From Salinibacterium sp. TMP30 (GTDB taxonomy: Bacteria > Actinomycetota > Actinomycetes > Actinomycetales > Microbacteriaceae): 64,000 nucleotides of DNA. The position numbers and the translations under genes are program-made. The stretch is taken from the NCBI RefSeq assembly GCF_038397785.1, contig NZ_CP151642.1, positions 1,178,001 to 1,242,000 on the forward strand, in the 5' to 3' direction. The notes below the pieces were generated by a model. It had not been told where the DNA came from and searched no databases. It saw only the letters and a program-made list of their open reading frames with translations. Shown here piece by piece: positions 21,908 to 31,055 of the stretch (position 1 is the first letter of the stretch; every line of letters starts with the position of its first letter).

Positions 21908-22648
21908 ATGGCGTTAACTGCTAGCCCCGCCGATCAGGCATTGCTACTCGACCTGCAAGCGTTTGACACAAAAATTTCGCAACTTGAGCACCGCGCCAAG
22001 AAGCTTCCGCAGCACGTGGGCCTGACCGAGTTGCAGCAGCACCGAGACAAGCTTCAACTGACCCTTCTTGAGGAGCGGGGTATCAATGACGATATTGAAC
22101 TCGAACTCAGTCGTATCGACTCTGATGTGAAGGTTGTAGACGCACGGATTGCTCGCGACAGTGTGCGCCTTGATGCTACATCCTCGGCTAAAGATGCCGC
22201 AGCTTTTGAGCACGAGCTGACCGCTTTGCGTACGCGCCTCAGCAATCTCGAAGACATTGAACTTGCGGTGATGGAGCGACTTGAGGGTCAGCAGAAAGTG
22301 GTTGACAACCTGATCGAGCAGGGCGGTAATCTCAGCCGCGAAGCCTCTGAGCTTGAGTCAAGCCGCGATGAAGCCCTTCGTGATATCGAGGCCGAGCTTG
22401 GCACTGTCCGCACCGGACGTACTGCACTCCAGAGCACAATCCCCGAAGACCTTCTTGCCCTCTACGAACGCCAGCGTTCACGTTACGGCACGGGTGCATC
22501 GCTCCTGCGAGGCGGAGTCTCCCAAGCATCCGGCGTCAAGCTCTTGGAGAATGAGATGCAGGAGATTCGGGCCGCAGCACCGGATGCCGTGATTATGTGT
22601 GCCAGCAGCGAAGCAATTCTGGTGCGCACCGATCAATCGGGTCTCTAA
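21908..22648 (+). CDS. CdsZ-like coiled-coil protein (DUF164 family) with degenerate zinc ribbon
   Basis: A 246-residue protein: a long helical coiled coil (residues ~10-170, Glu/Leu-rich) and a C-terminal domain that in relatives is a C4 zinc ribbon. Here the usual CGGC of the first knuckle is replaced by SQAS (in RGGVSQASGVKL) and the second CxxC by CASS (in VIMCASSEAILVRT), so only one of four Cys remains. The flanking conserved residues (IRAAAPD, ILVRTDQSGL) are kept, so this is real family sequence that can no longer bind zinc in the usual way. Some homologues are proposed to take part in sigma-54 or chlamydial regulation; the role in actinobacteria is unknown. Lies just upstream of rnpB. 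Confidence 0.9.
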   Translation: MALTASPADQALLLDLQAFDTKISQLEHRAKKLPQHVGLTELQQHRDKLQLTLLEERGINDDIELELSRIDSDVKVVDARIARDSVRLDATSSAKDAAAFEHELTALRTRLSNLEDIELAVMERLEGQQKVVDNLIEQGGNLSREASELESSRDEALRDIEAELGTVRTGRTALQSTIPEDLLALYERQRSRYGTGASLLRGGVSQASGVKLLENEMQEIRAAAPDAVIMCASSEAILVRTDQSGL

Positions 22649-22705
22649 CCGTTAGATCGCACTCTGGTGCGCGGCGGGTGGTGCAAACGATAGACTTGAC
22701 AGCTG

Positions 22706-23078
22706 AATGGGTCGGCAAGACGGTCGCGTTATCCGTGAAGGGTACCGAGGAACGTCCGGGCTCCAGAGAGCAGGATGGTGGGTAACACCCACCCGGGGTA
22801 ACCCGCGAGAACAGTGCAACAGAAAGCAGACCGCCGCGGATTTCGATTCGCGGTAAGGGTGAAACGGTGGTGTAAGAGACCACCAGCGGCTGGGGTGACT
22901 CAGTCGGCTAGGTAAACCTCGTCCGGAGCAAGATCAGACAGAAGACGTTAAGGCTGCTCGCCAAGTCTTCGGGTAGATCGCTAGAGGTGTGCGGCAACGT
23001 ACATCGTAGATAGATGACCGTCCAGCACGCAGATTTCGGTCTCGTGTGAACAGAACCCGGCGTACTAGCCGGCCCATT
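22706..23078 (+). ncRNA. rnpB: RNase P RNA, bacterial class A
   Basis: The long helix P1 is visible: AATGGGTCGGC at 22706-22716 pairs with GCCGGCCCATT at 23068-23078. Conserved core elements are present: GAGGAACGTCCGGGCTCC near 22748, the ACAGAAAGCAGACCGCC stretch near 22818, GGTAAGGGTGAAACGGTG near 22852, and the ACAGAACCCGGC 3' core near 23050. It cuts the 5' leaders of pre-tRNAs as the catalytic RNA of RNase P. It fills the 460-nt space between the CdsZ-like gene and the convergent VIT gene; no separate terminator is clear. Ends are set from P1 and may differ by a few bases. Confidence 0.96.
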
Positions 23079-23110
23079 CCTCTGCTCGGTGCTGCGTTCC
23101 GCTGTCGGTC

Positions 23111-23821
23111 CTAAACAACGCCGGTTGTGCCGAGCAGTGTTCCGATAAGGAATGTGGTGGCCAGCGCAAGCGCCCCACCGATGACGATCCGCAGGGTTGG
23201 GCGTATCCAGCTACTTCCGCCAATGCGAGCCGATAGGGTTCCGGTGATGACGAGGGCTATCAAGACAGCGACAAACGTCGCGAGCACTCGAACGGGTTCG
23301 GGTGTCATGAGGATCGCTGCCAGGGGCAAAATGCCACCGACGGTAAATGCTAGCGCCGACGCTCCCGCAGCGTGCCAGGCGCTCACGACGGCGTGCTCAG
23401 TGATTCCCAGTTCGGCCTCCAGATGTGCCGCCAATGCGTCGTGTTCGGTGAGTTCTACGGCTACCTGACGGGCAGTTCCTGCAGTGATGCCCTTTGACTC
23501 GTAGATTGCGGTTAGCTCAGCGAGTTCCTCTTCCGGCATTTCTGCAAGCTCGCGACGCTCTTTCTCAATAAGAGCTCGCTGGCTGTCACTTTGGCTACTG
23601 ACGGAAACGTATTCGCCAAGGGCCATTGAGATCGCGCCACCGACAAGTCCGGCAACGCCGGCGGTGAGGATGGGTGCGATGGCGCTTGTCGCGCCAGCGA
23701 CACCAACCACGATTGCCGCGACTGACACAATGCCGTCATTGGCGCCAAGAACTCCGGCGCGCAGCCAGTTGAGCCGACCGGCGACATCCCCAGCGTGTGG
23801 TTCATTCGAGTGAAAGCTCAT
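23111..23821 (-). CDS. VIT1/CCC1-family metal transporter
   Basis: A 236-residue membrane protein of the vacuolar-iron-transporter family. The N-terminus NWLRAGVLGANDGIVSVAAIVVGV is the family signature; a first helical pair is followed by a long cytosolic stretch rich in Glu (EKERRELAEMPEEELAELTAIYESKG), the usual metal-binding domain, and then by three more membrane helices. Members move Fe2+ or Mn2+ out of the cytosol. The gene starts 3 nt after the ppgK stop, so map-ppgK-VIT form one minus-strand operon. The link between an iron or manganese exporter and glucokinase is unexplained. Confidence 0.92.
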   Translation of the reverse strand: MSFHSNEPHAGDVAGRLNWLRAGVLGANDGIVSVAAIVVGVAGATSAIAPILTAGVAGLVGGAISMALGEYVSVSSQSDSQRALIEKERRELAEMPEEELAELTAIYESKGITAGTARQVAVELTEHDALAAHLEAELGITEHAVVSAWHAAGASALAFTVGGILPLAAILMTPEPVRVLATFVAVLIALVITGTLSARIGGSSWIRPTLRIVIGGALALATTFLIGTLLGTTGVV

Positions 23822-23824
23822 GGA

Positions 23825-24571
23825 CTATTCCTTTACGGCTAGGGCTGCAGCTCCGAGGATACCCGCATTGTTACGCAGCTCCGCGGGGAGGATGGGGGCA
23901 TTGAGCTTCAACAGAGGCAAGAACTTCTCGTGGCTTTTAGAAACGCCACCTCCGACGAGGATGAGATCGGGAGAGAACAGTAGCTCGAGGTGCGAGTAGT
24001 AGCGCTGAAGACGCTTAGCCCATGCCGCCCAGCTCAACCGACGTCGTTCCTTTGCGGCGAACGACGCACCCATTTCGGCGTCACGACCACCAATCTGTAG
24101 GTGTCCGAGCTCCGAATTGGGCACGAGCGTTCCGTTGTAGATCAGCGCGCTGCCAATTCCGGTGCCGAGCGTAGTGAGCAGGACCAAACCCGGTACGTTT
24201 TTTGCTGCGCCGTAGCGAACTTCAGCTACGCCAGCAGCATCCGCATCATTAACAAAATGGATGTCACGGCCTAGAGCCTTCTCGAAGAGCTTTTCGGCCT
24301 CCAGTCCGATCCATTCGTCGGAGATGTTTGCCGCCGACATAGTTTTTCCGTTGCGGACGATCGCGGGAAAACACACACCGACCGGCATAGTGCGCGGGAG
24401 GCCACCCAGTTGAGCGATGAGTTCGACAACGACCTTCACAATCGCGTCGGGTTTGCCTGATTTGGGTGTGGCGATCTTCTTGCGTTCGCTCACCAATTCG
24501 CCGGTAACGGTGTCGACCACGGCACCCTTGATCCCGGTGCCGCCAATGTCGATTCCTAAAGCGTGGGTCAT
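23825..24571 (-). CDS. ppgK: Polyphosphate glucokinase (ROK family)
   Basis: A 248-residue ROK kinase that phosphorylates glucose using inorganic polyphosphate (and often ATP). Phosphate-1 loop GIDIGGTGIKGAVVD at residues ~6-20; VNDADAAGVAEVRYG carries the catalytic Asp; the LGTGIGSALI phosphate-2 loop and SELGHLQIGGRDAE, with the conserved polyP-glucokinase spacing, follow. The ATG at 24571 has AGAGGC at good spacing; the frame to 24688 is an antisense extension into map. Second gene of the map-ppgK-VIT operon. Confidence 0.92.
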   Translation of the reverse strand: MTHALGIDIGGTGIKGAVVDTVTGELVSERKKIATPKSGKPDAIVKVVVELIAQLGGLPRTMPVGVCFPAIVRNGKTMSAANISDEWIGLEAEKLFEKALGRDIHFVNDADAAGVAEVRYGAAKNVPGLVLLTTLGTGIGSALIYNGTLVPNSELGHLQIGGRDAEMGASFAAKERRRLSWAAWAKRLQRYYSHLELLFSPDLILVGGGVSKSHEKFLPLLKLNAPILPAELRNNAGILGAAALAVKE

Positions 24572-24591
24572 GCTGTGCCTCTTTTGTGTAG

Positions 24592-25458
24592 TTAGGGAAG
24601 CGTCAGAATTTCGGTGCCACGTTCGGTCACAACCATGGTGTGCTCGAACTGTGCGGTAAGGCGCTTGTCGCGGGTGGTGACAGTCCAATCATCCGCCCAC
24701 AAATCCCACTCGTAGGTGCCCAAGGTAAGCATCGGTTCGATCGTGAACACCATGCCGACCTCAATAATGTCGTTGAACTGCGGCGCAGCATCGTAGTGGG
24801 GAATGATCAGGCCGGAGTGGAATGCTTCGCCGACTCCGTGGCCCGTGAAGTCCCGCACGACGCCATAGCCGAATCGTTTTGCGTACGACTCGATGGCTCG
24901 ACCAATCACGTTGACTTGGCGGCCGGGAGCAACAGCCTTAATGCCCCGATTGAGCGCTTCCTGTGTACGTTCGACCAGGTTGCGCGCCTCGTCTGAGACA
25001 GTACCAACAAGGAACGTCTTATTGAGATCGCCGTGCATCCCGTTTTTATAGGCCGTGATATCGATATTGATGATGTCGCCGTCTTCGAGCACGGTGTCGT
25101 CGGGAATCCCGTGACAGATCACCTCATTGATGCTCGTGCAGCATGACTTGGGAAAGCCTCGATACCCCAAAGTTGAGGGGTAGGCGCCGCGAGAGACCAT
25201 GTACTCGTGGGCGATCTCATCGAGTTGCGCGGTCGTGACACCCGGGGCAATCGCGGCGCCGACAGCTTCGACAGCCCCGGCAGCGATTTTCCCTGACTTA
25301 CGGATTCGGTCTACTGCCTCGGCATCATAGATATCCGAACCCGTAAACGACCGGGGGGCCTTCTTGCCGACATATTCCGGCCGAGTGATCGATGGGGGAA
25401 CGGCCAGAGCGGGTGGGATTACTCCCGGAACGAGGTGACCAGAATTATTCCGAGGCAT
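24592..25458 (-). CDS. map: Methionine aminopeptidase, type I
   Basis: A 288-residue metallopeptidase that removes the initiator Met from nascent proteins. The five metal ligands can be placed: two Asp in [20 protein letters not shown], His in [11 protein letters not shown], Glu in FTIEPML, and the final Glu in [12 protein letters not shown]. The ~40-residue N-terminal extension (with [18 protein letters not shown]) is typical of the longer actinobacterial MetAP1c with an SH3-binding-like linker. TAGACT lies 6 nt before the ATG, with no Shine-Dalgarno, so a leaderless mRNA is likely. Followed 20 nt later by ppgK. Confidence 0.95.
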   Translation of the reverse strand: MPRNNSGHLVPGVIPPALAVPPSITRPEYVGKKAPRSFTGSDIYDAEAVDRIRKSGKIAAGAVEAVGAAIAPGVTTAQLDEIAHEYMVSRGAYPSTLGYRGFPKSCCTSINEVICHGIPDDTVLEDGDIINIDITAYKNGMHGDLNKTFLVGTVSDEARNLVERTQEALNRGIKAVAPGRQVNVIGRAIESYAKRFGYGVVRDFTGHGVGEAFHSGLIIPHYDAAPQFNDIIEVGMVFTIEPMLTLGTYEWDLWADDWTVTTRDKRLTAQFEHTMVVTERGTEILTLP

Positions 25459-25464
25459 CTGAAC

Positions 25465-25470
25465 AGTCTA
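25465..25470 (-). promoter_or_regulatory. -10 element TAGACT, leaderless start of map
   Basis: Minus-strand TAGACT, 6 nt (GTTCAG), then the map ATG. TTGAGC lies about 15 nt further upstream as a weak -35. Confidence 0.6.
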
Positions 25471-25506
25471 CCGGCGTAGCCTTGTGCTCAACGAAGGGAC
25501 AAAACT

Positions 25507-25686
25507 ATGACGCAATGGTGGTACAACCACAAGACCGGTGAGGTCGAAGAAGGCCCACAGTCGCTCGGGGTAGACCGTGATGGTCCATTCGATACTCGAG
25601 AGCAGGCCGAACGTGCACCGCAGATCGTCGCTGAGCGCGCGCGCGCGTGGTCGAAAGAAGAGTCTGAGGACTGGAAGAGCAGCTAA
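25507..25686 (+). CDS. Small conserved actinobacterial protein (59 residues)
   Basis: Encodes a 59-residue acidic protein with the N-terminus MTQWWYNHKTGEVEEGPQS, then a TREQAERAPQIVAERARAWSKEE helix. This short family is found beside panB/map in many Microbacteriaceae and related actinobacteria and is sometimes labelled as a SPOR-domain-like protein; its function is unknown. AAGGGA precedes the ATG by 7 nt. It is divergent from map and convergent with panB (18 nt apart). Confidence 0.82.
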   Translation: MTQWWYNHKTGEVEEGPQSLGVDRDGPFDTREQAERAPQIVAERARAWSKEESEDWKSS

Positions 25687-25704
25687 CGTGCCGGAGCGCC
25701 GCTC

Positions 25705-26535
25705 CTAGTAAGAGTGCTCTGCCGTGGGGTACGTGCCGGCTTCAACTTCGGCACGATACTCGGTGACGGCCCCGGCCAGCGTCGAACGAAGGTCGGCGTA
25801 CTGTTTGACGAACTTAGGGATGCGTCCCTTGGTGAGCCCGGCCCAATCTGTCCATACCAGTAGCTGGCCATCGACGTGAGGACCTGCGCCGACACCAATT
25901 GTCGGAATCCGAAGTGCCTCAGTCACCTTGGCCGCAGCCTCCGCAGGCACCATCTCGAGCACGACGGCGAATGCGCCGGCCTCTTCCACGGCATGGGCAT
26001 CCGCAAGCAACTGCTCGAGCTGGTCGCCGCGACCCTGGATAACGTGGCCGCCAAGACCGTGTTCGCTCTGCGGCGTGAAGCCAATGTGGGCCATCAACGG
26101 GATGCCAGCATCCACGATGCGACGGATTTGTTCGGCGCTTCGAACGCCGCCCTCAAGCTTCACTGCGTGCGCGCCAGTTTCTTTCATGAAACGGAACGCG
26201 GTGTGCAGAGCTTCATCTGGCCCAGTTTCGTAAGAACCGAACGGAAGGTCCGCAACAACAAACGCGCGCGTGACAGCCCCGGCCACAGCCCGAGTCAGAG
26301 GGATCAAGTCGTCGATTGTGACCGGGAGAGTCGTGTCGTAGCCATAGACATTGTTTCCGGCAGAGTCGCCGACGAGCAAAAAATCGATGCCCGATTCATC
26401 AAAAATTCCCGCAGTCAACTGGTCATAACTGGTGAGTCCAACAATCTTGATCCCATTCTCTTTTGCCGTCTGAAAATGGCGAGTGCGGACACGTTTGAGG
26501 TTTGCTTGCGCGGCAGCAGCGGCTGGGTCAGTCAT
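25705..26535 (-). CDS. panB: 3-methyl-2-oxobutanoate hydroxymethyltransferase
   Basis: A 276-residue TIM-barrel enzyme making ketopantoate from alpha-ketoisovalerate and methylene-THF, the first step of pantothenate/CoA synthesis. Visible motifs: [12 protein letters not shown] at the N-terminus, [10 protein letters not shown] (metal Asp), AVKLEGG, the [17 protein letters not shown] loop, and [10 protein letters not shown] with the catalytic Glu. I start at the ATG at 26535 because TAGACT lies 7 nt upstream; the frame extends to 26601 without conserved sequence. A stand-alone gene here; panC and panD are not in the window. Confidence 0.95.
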   Translation of the reverse strand: MTDPAAAAAQANLKRVRTRHFQTAKENGIKIVGLTSYDQLTAGIFDESGIDFLLVGDSAGNNVYGYDTTLPVTIDDLIPLTRAVAGAVTRAFVVADLPFGSYETGPDEALHTAFRFMKETGAHAVKLEGGVRSAEQIRRIVDAGIPLMAHIGFTPQSEHGLGGHVIQGRGDQLEQLLADAHAVEEAGAFAVVLEMVPAEAAAKVTEALRIPTIGVGAGPHVDGQLLVWTDWAGLTKGRIPKFVKQYADLRSTLAGAVTEYRAEVEAGTYPTAEHSY

Positions 26536-26542
26536 AGTCGCC

Positions 26543-26548
26543 AGTCTA
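26543..26548 (-). promoter_or_regulatory. -10 element TAGACT, leaderless start of panB
   Basis: Minus-strand TAGACT, 7 nt (GGCGACT), then the panB ATG. Confidence 0.55.
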
Positions 26549-26680
26549 ACGACTCGGATGCAGCGGATGATTGGTTCAGCGCGACGGCGCGTGCGCTGCA
26601 TTGAGGCTTCAGAGGAAGTAGCCTAAGAAGGGCATAATCGAGGTCGCGAACCAGCGACACGGAACGGATCGAGGGACTCT

Positions 26681-28024
26681 ATGTCAATGGACAAGCAGCG
26701 TGATTTCGTTCTTCGTACAATCGAAGAGCGCGGAATCAAGTTCGTTCGACTCTGGTTTACCGACGTCGTAGGAACGCTCAAGAGCGTTGCTGTTGCTCCT
26801 GCCGAAATCGAGGGCGCATTCGCCGAGGGTCTTGGCTTTGATGGCTCAGCCATTGAGGGCTTTACTCGTGCCTATGAAGCAGACATGCTCGCGCATCCCG
26901 ATCCCACAACTTTTCAAATTTTGCCATGGCGCGGAGAAATTGATCCAACGGCACGGATGTTCTGTGACATCACGACGCCAGATGGACAGCCGGCAGCATC
27001 CGATCCTCGCAACGTGCTGAAGCGCGCGCTGGCGAAGGCAGCCGACCGGGGATTCACCTTCTACACCCACCCCGAGATCGAGTTCTACCTGCTCAAGTCG
27101 AGCAAGCTCAAGAATGGCAGCCCCCAGCCCGTCGACTCCGCAGGATTCTTCGACAACGTTCCCGGAGGCACTGCGCATGACTTCCGTCGTCGTTCGGTGC
27201 GGATGCTCGAAGATCTCGGGATCTCTGTCGAGTTCAGCCATCACGAGTCCGGCCCAGGACAAAACGAGATTGACCTCCGCTATGCCGACGCGTTGACCAC
27301 CGCCGACAACATCATGACGTTCCGCACCGTGATCAAAGAGGTCGCAATCGAGCAGGGCGTGTACGCAACGTTTATGCCAAAACCGATGTCTGGCCAGCCA
27401 GGGTCGGGAATGCACACCCACATGTCGCTCTTCGAGGGCGACCAGAACGCCTTCTACGATGCCAGCGGGCACTACCAGCTTTCGAAGATCGGTCGTCATT
27501 TCATGGCGGGCGTACTCAAGCACGCCCCTGAGATCACCGCAGTCACGAACCAATTCGTGAACTCCTACAAGCGCCTCTGGGGCGGGGACGAAGCGCCCAG
27601 TTTCGTCACGTGGGGTCACAACAATCGTTCGGCGCTCATTCGAGTTCCGCTGTACAAGCCAGGAAAAGGGCAAAGCGCACGAATTGAATACCGCGCGCTT
27701 GATTCCGCGGCGAACCCCTACTTGGCGTACTCGCTGCTACTTGCGGCAGGCCTCAAAGGCATTGAGGAAGGCTATGAGCTTCCCCTTGAAGCGGAGGATG
27801 CCGTCGGCGAGCTTTCGGAGCATGAGCGTCGTGCGCTTGGCTACGAGCAGCTGCCTTCGAACCTCAATCATGCCCTCAGCATCATGGAAAACTCGGAGCT
27901 CGTCGCCGAAACGCTCGGCGAACAAGTGTTCAACTACGTGCTGCTTAACAAGCGTCGCGAGTGGAAGGCATACCGGGCACAGGTCACGCCATACGAGCTG
28001 GAGAGCAGCCTAGAGATTCTCTAA
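26681..28024 (+). CDS. glnA2: Glutamine synthetase type I, GlnA2-like (not adenylylatable)
   Basis: A 447-residue GSI-type enzyme with the N-terminal FVRLWFTDVVGTLKSVAV strand, the GFDGSAIEGF motif, the metal-ligand Glu residues, and KPMSGQPGSGMHTHMSL. It lacks the DLYELPPEE adenylylation loop; the same place reads EGYELPLEAEDAVGELSEH, as in mycobacterial GlnA2. It makes glutamine or a related gamma-glutamyl compound; several GlnA2-4 paralogues act on other amines. GAGGGA before the ATG; CATAAT at about 26633 is a possible -10. Followed 16 nt later by glnE. Confidence 0.94.
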   Translation: MSMDKQRDFVLRTIEERGIKFVRLWFTDVVGTLKSVAVAPAEIEGAFAEGLGFDGSAIEGFTRAYEADMLAHPDPTTFQILPWRGEIDPTARMFCDITTPDGQPAASDPRNVLKRALAKAADRGFTFYTHPEIEFYLLKSSKLKNGSPQPVDSAGFFDNVPGGTAHDFRRRSVRMLEDLGISVEFSHHESGPGQNEIDLRYADALTTADNIMTFRTVIKEVAIEQGVYATFMPKPMSGQPGSGMHTHMSLFEGDQNAFYDASGHYQLSKIGRHFMAGVLKHAPEITAVTNQFVNSYKRLWGGDEAPSFVTWGHNNRSALIRVPLYKPGKGQSARIEYRALDSAANPYLAYSLLLAAGLKGIEEGYELPLEAEDAVGELSEHERRALGYEQLPSNLNHALSIMENSELVAETLGEQVFNYVLLNKRREWKAYRAQVTPYELESSLEIL

Positions 28025-28040
28025 AGGTTTCGGTCTACTT

Positions 28041-30971
28041 ATGTCTAGGTCTCCGTACACTCTGACCGAACTCGCCAAGCTCGGCTTTGTAGAGTTGGGT
28101 GAGGCACGCGAGCGGCTCGTTGCGCTCAATCGGCCCGAAGTACCGCGCCTTTTTGCGCGAGCAGCAGACCCGGATCAAGCCTTGCGGCTGCTTCTGTCAC
28201 TCTCGGAGTCAGTTCCAGAGAAGCTTGAGCCGATTCTTGAAAGCGAAGACGCTGCCGTGCGGCTCGTGCAGATTCTGGGCGCATCCTCGGGCTTAGGGGA
28301 CTACTTCGTTCGGCACCCGCAAGAATTGGATGCATTACGTTCGCCTATTGCAGGCCCATCTGCGCCCGAAGAGTATGTTTCCGTGCTCGCAGAGGCTACG
28401 GATGGGCTTGAGGACGAGGACGCATGGGTGGCCCTGCGCATCCGGTATCGACGCGAGCTAGCCAAACTGACGGGATGGGATCTCGCTCAAGAAGACCCAC
28501 TTTCCGCCGTCGACCGAGTGTCTATGGCGCTGGCAGATCTCGCCGGTGCTGCACTCGAAGCGTCGCTGAGTATCGCGCGCCGCACCGTTAACTTTCCGGC
28601 GTCCGACGTTGCTGCTACCAGACTCGCCATTATCGGAATGGGCAAGGCGGGAGCCCGTGAACTGAACTACGTGTCGGATGTTGACGTCATCTTTGTTACG
28701 GAGCCCGACGGTATCGATGCCGATCGTGCAGTCGACATCGCCACCAGTCTTGCTGTGCAGACCATGCGAGGAATCAACGACCTCACCCTCGAGCCAGGGT
28801 TGTGGGAAGTCGACGCAAATCTTCGTCCCGAGGGCAAGGATGGTGCGCTGGTCCGCACACTCGAATCACATATTGCCTACTATGAGCGTTGGGCTGACAG
28901 TTGGGAGTTCCAGGCACTCCTCAAGGCGCGCCCGATTGCTGGCGATCAAGATTTGGGTGCGCGTTACGTTGCCGGCGTGGCCCCGATGGTGTGGTCGAGT
29001 GCATCTCGCGAGAACTTTGTTGCGTCAGTTCAGCGGATGCGCGAGCGCGTAACCGAGAACATTCCGCCCGACGAGCGTGACGTTCAACTCAAGTTGGGCC
29101 GTGGCGGCCTGCGCGATATCGAATTCACCGTGCAATTGCTTCAACTAGTGCACGGGCAAAATGATGAACACGTGCGGCAAACTTCGAGCCTGCGCGCACT
29201 AATTGCACTGGCTGAGCAGGGCTACATTGGCCGCACCGAGGCGGGGGAGTTTGCCCGCGACTACCGCTTCTTGCGGTTGCTGGAACACCGAATTCAGCTG
29301 TCGCGATTGCGACGCACCCACATAATGCCTCGGGATTCCGATGATCTTCGTGTTCTCGCCCGAGCAACGGGTGTGGCCAAGAGCGCAAGCGATCTGACAG
29401 AGCAGTGGCAGCGAACGAAGATTGCCGTTCGTCGATTGCATGAGCGTTTGTTCTATCGACCACTCTTGTCGGCGGTTGCAGCACTTCCCGACGAGGGACT
29501 CGCGCTTTCCAGCGATCAGGCCGCTGCGCGACTTGCCGCGATTGGTTTCCTCGACCCCAAGGGAGCGCTGGCGCATATTGCAGCGCTCACCGGGGGAGTC
29601 AGCCGCAGAGCGACTGTTCAGAAGACTCTCTTGCCTGTCATGCTGCAGTGGTTCTCCGATGGCGCTGACCCTGACTACGGGCTGCTCGCGTTCCGTCGGC
29701 TCAGTGAAGCTCTCGGCGAGGCGTACTGGTTCTTGCGAATGCTGCGTGATTCCTCAGGTGCGGCCGAGCGACTCACCCACGTGCTGTCAGCATCCAAGTA
29801 TGTCGGTGGGCTCTTTGAGCGGATTCCCGAAGCTGCAGCGTGGCTGGAGTCAGAACAGGAGCTGCGCCCGCGGTCAGCAGACGTGCTTCGTGATGAGTCT
29901 CGCGCCATTGTTTCTCGGCACCGAGGCGATGAGGAGGCTGCAGCAGCGGCACTTCGAACAGCGAGACGCCGTGAAATGCTGCGACTTGCTCTCGGATCGA
30001 TCCTCGGCGTTACCTCAATTCAGGAGTTGGGTCGTGGTTTGAGCGATGTTACGACCACAATTCTTGAGGGCGCGCTGCGGGTGCTGCGGCCAGAGCCAGA
30101 TGGCATCGAGTTCGGCGTTATTGCGATGGGCCGCTACGGTGGCGCAGAGTCAGGCTTCGGTTCAGATACTGACGTCATGTATGTCTATCGTGCGATCGAT
30201 GCTGCCAGTGAAGATGCCTCGAAGCGTGCTGAATCGATCGTCAAAGGCTTGAAACGCATCACCGAAGACGTGAAACTGCCGTTGGATCTGGATCTCGATC
30301 TGCGCCCCGAGGGAAAGAATGGGGCAATTGTGCGCTCGTTGGACTCCTATGAGGCCTACTACAAACGTTGGTCGCTGACGTGGGAGGCACAGGCACTGTT
30401 GCGTGCGCGCGGCGTAGCGGGCGACCAGACGCTTCTGAGGGACTTTGAGACTCTCGCCAACCGGGTGAGATATCCGGAGGCGATTTCGCCCCAGGATGTG
30501 CGAGAAGTGAAGCGGATCAAAGCTAGGGTGGAATCTGAACGACTTCCGCAAGCAGCAGACCCGTCGCGACATCTCAAGTTGGGCCGCGGTTCGCTGAGCG
30601 ACGTGGAATGGTTTGTGCAATTGCTTCAGCTGCAGCACGGCGCTCGTGTTGCGGGGCTTCGCACTACCTCGACGCTGGACGCGCTAGACGCTGCGGTGGC
30701 AGAGAAACTGGTGATCGCGTCAGACGCTGCCCGACTCCGTGAAGCATGGATTTTGGCTTCCCGGGCGCGCTCGGCGATCACGTTGTGGACGTCGAAAACG
30801 TCTGATGTGCTCCCCACCGACCGATTACAGCTTGAAGGAATTTCGCGGATGCTGGAGTACCCACCGAGATCGGCAAGCAAGCTCGAAGAAGACTACCTTC
30901 GTGCGACTCGACGCGCCAGACGCGTGTTCGAGCGTCGCTTCTACGGTGTCACAAACGCTGTGCGCTCCTAG
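28041..30971 (+). CDS. glnE: Bifunctional glutamine synthetase adenylyltransferase/deadenylylase
   Basis: A 976-residue protein with two nucleotidyltransferase domains. The first has GMGKAGARELNYVSDVDVIF near residue 197 and the second MGRYGGAESGFGSDTDVMYV near 695, each with the paired acidic residues (DVD, DTD) that bind metal. Each is followed by a DLRPEG loop and an LKLGRGGLRD/LKLGRGSLSD helix. The two halves attach and remove AMP on the regulatory Tyr of GlnA1 according to nitrogen state. Lies 16 nt after glnA2 and faces glnA1, with a hairpin between. Length is normal for actinobacterial GlnE. Confidence 0.97.
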   Translation: MSRSPYTLTELAKLGFVELGEARERLVALNRPEVPRLFARAADPDQALRLLLSLSESVPEKLEPILESEDAAVRLVQILGASSGLGDYFVRHPQELDALRSPIAGPSAPEEYVSVLAEATDGLEDEDAWVALRIRYRRELAKLTGWDLAQEDPLSAVDRVSMALADLAGAALEASLSIARRTVNFPASDVAATRLAIIGMGKAGARELNYVSDVDVIFVTEPDGIDADRAVDIATSLAVQTMRGINDLTLEPGLWEVDANLRPEGKDGALVRTLESHIAYYERWADSWEFQALLKARPIAGDQDLGARYVAGVAPMVWSSASRENFVASVQRMRERVTENIPPDERDVQLKLGRGGLRDIEFTVQLLQLVHGQNDEHVRQTSSLRALIALAEQGYIGRTEAGEFARDYRFLRLLEHRIQLSRLRRTHIMPRDSDDLRVLARATGVAKSASDLTEQWQRTKIAVRRLHERLFYRPLLSAVAALPDEGLALSSDQAAARLAAIGFLDPKGALAHIAALTGGVSRRATVQKTLLPVMLQWFSDGADPDYGLLAFRRLSEALGEAYWFLRMLRDSSGAAERLTHVLSASKYVGGLFERIPEAAAWLESEQELRPRSADVLRDESRAIVSRHRGDEEAAAAALRTARRREMLRLALGSILGVTSIQELGRGLSDVTTTILEGALRVLRPEPDGIEFGVIAMGRYGGAESGFGSDTDVMYVYRAIDAASEDASKRAESIVKGLKRITEDVKLPLDLDLDLRPEGKNGAIVRSLDSYEAYYKRWSLTWEAQALLRARGVAGDQTLLRDFETLANRVRYPEAISPQDVREVKRIKARVESERLPQAADPSRHLKLGRGSLSDVEWFVQLLQLQHGARVAGLRTTSTLDALDAAVAEKLVIASDAARLREAWILASRARSAITLWTSKTSDVLPTDRLQLEGISRMLEYPPRSASKLEEDYLRATRRARRVFERRFYGVTNAVRS

Positions 30972-31005
30972 CCGTGCGTTGACGGGGTTTCGATGCTGAA
31001 CGCAG

Positions 31006-31037
31006 TTCGGGCCGCACCCCGAAGGATGCGGCCCGAA
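31006..31037. terminator. Hairpin between convergent glnE and glnA1
   Basis: Perfect 11-bp inverted repeat TTCGGGCCGCA / TGCGGCCCGAA with a 10-nt loop. No T-run on either side, so termination strength is unsure, but the place fits a two-way terminator. Confidence 0.6.
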
Positions 31038-31055
31038 TCAGTGCTCTGTTAGCGC

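Noticed and set aside
26681-28024. GlnA2 as the target of GlnE adenylylation because the genes are adjacent
   Set aside because: The DLYELPPEE loop with the modified Tyr is absent in this protein and present in the GlnA1 encoded at 31056-32492.
28041-30971. Internal duplication in glnE as a gene-fusion oddity
   Set aside because: Two nucleotidyltransferase halves are the normal GlnE architecture.
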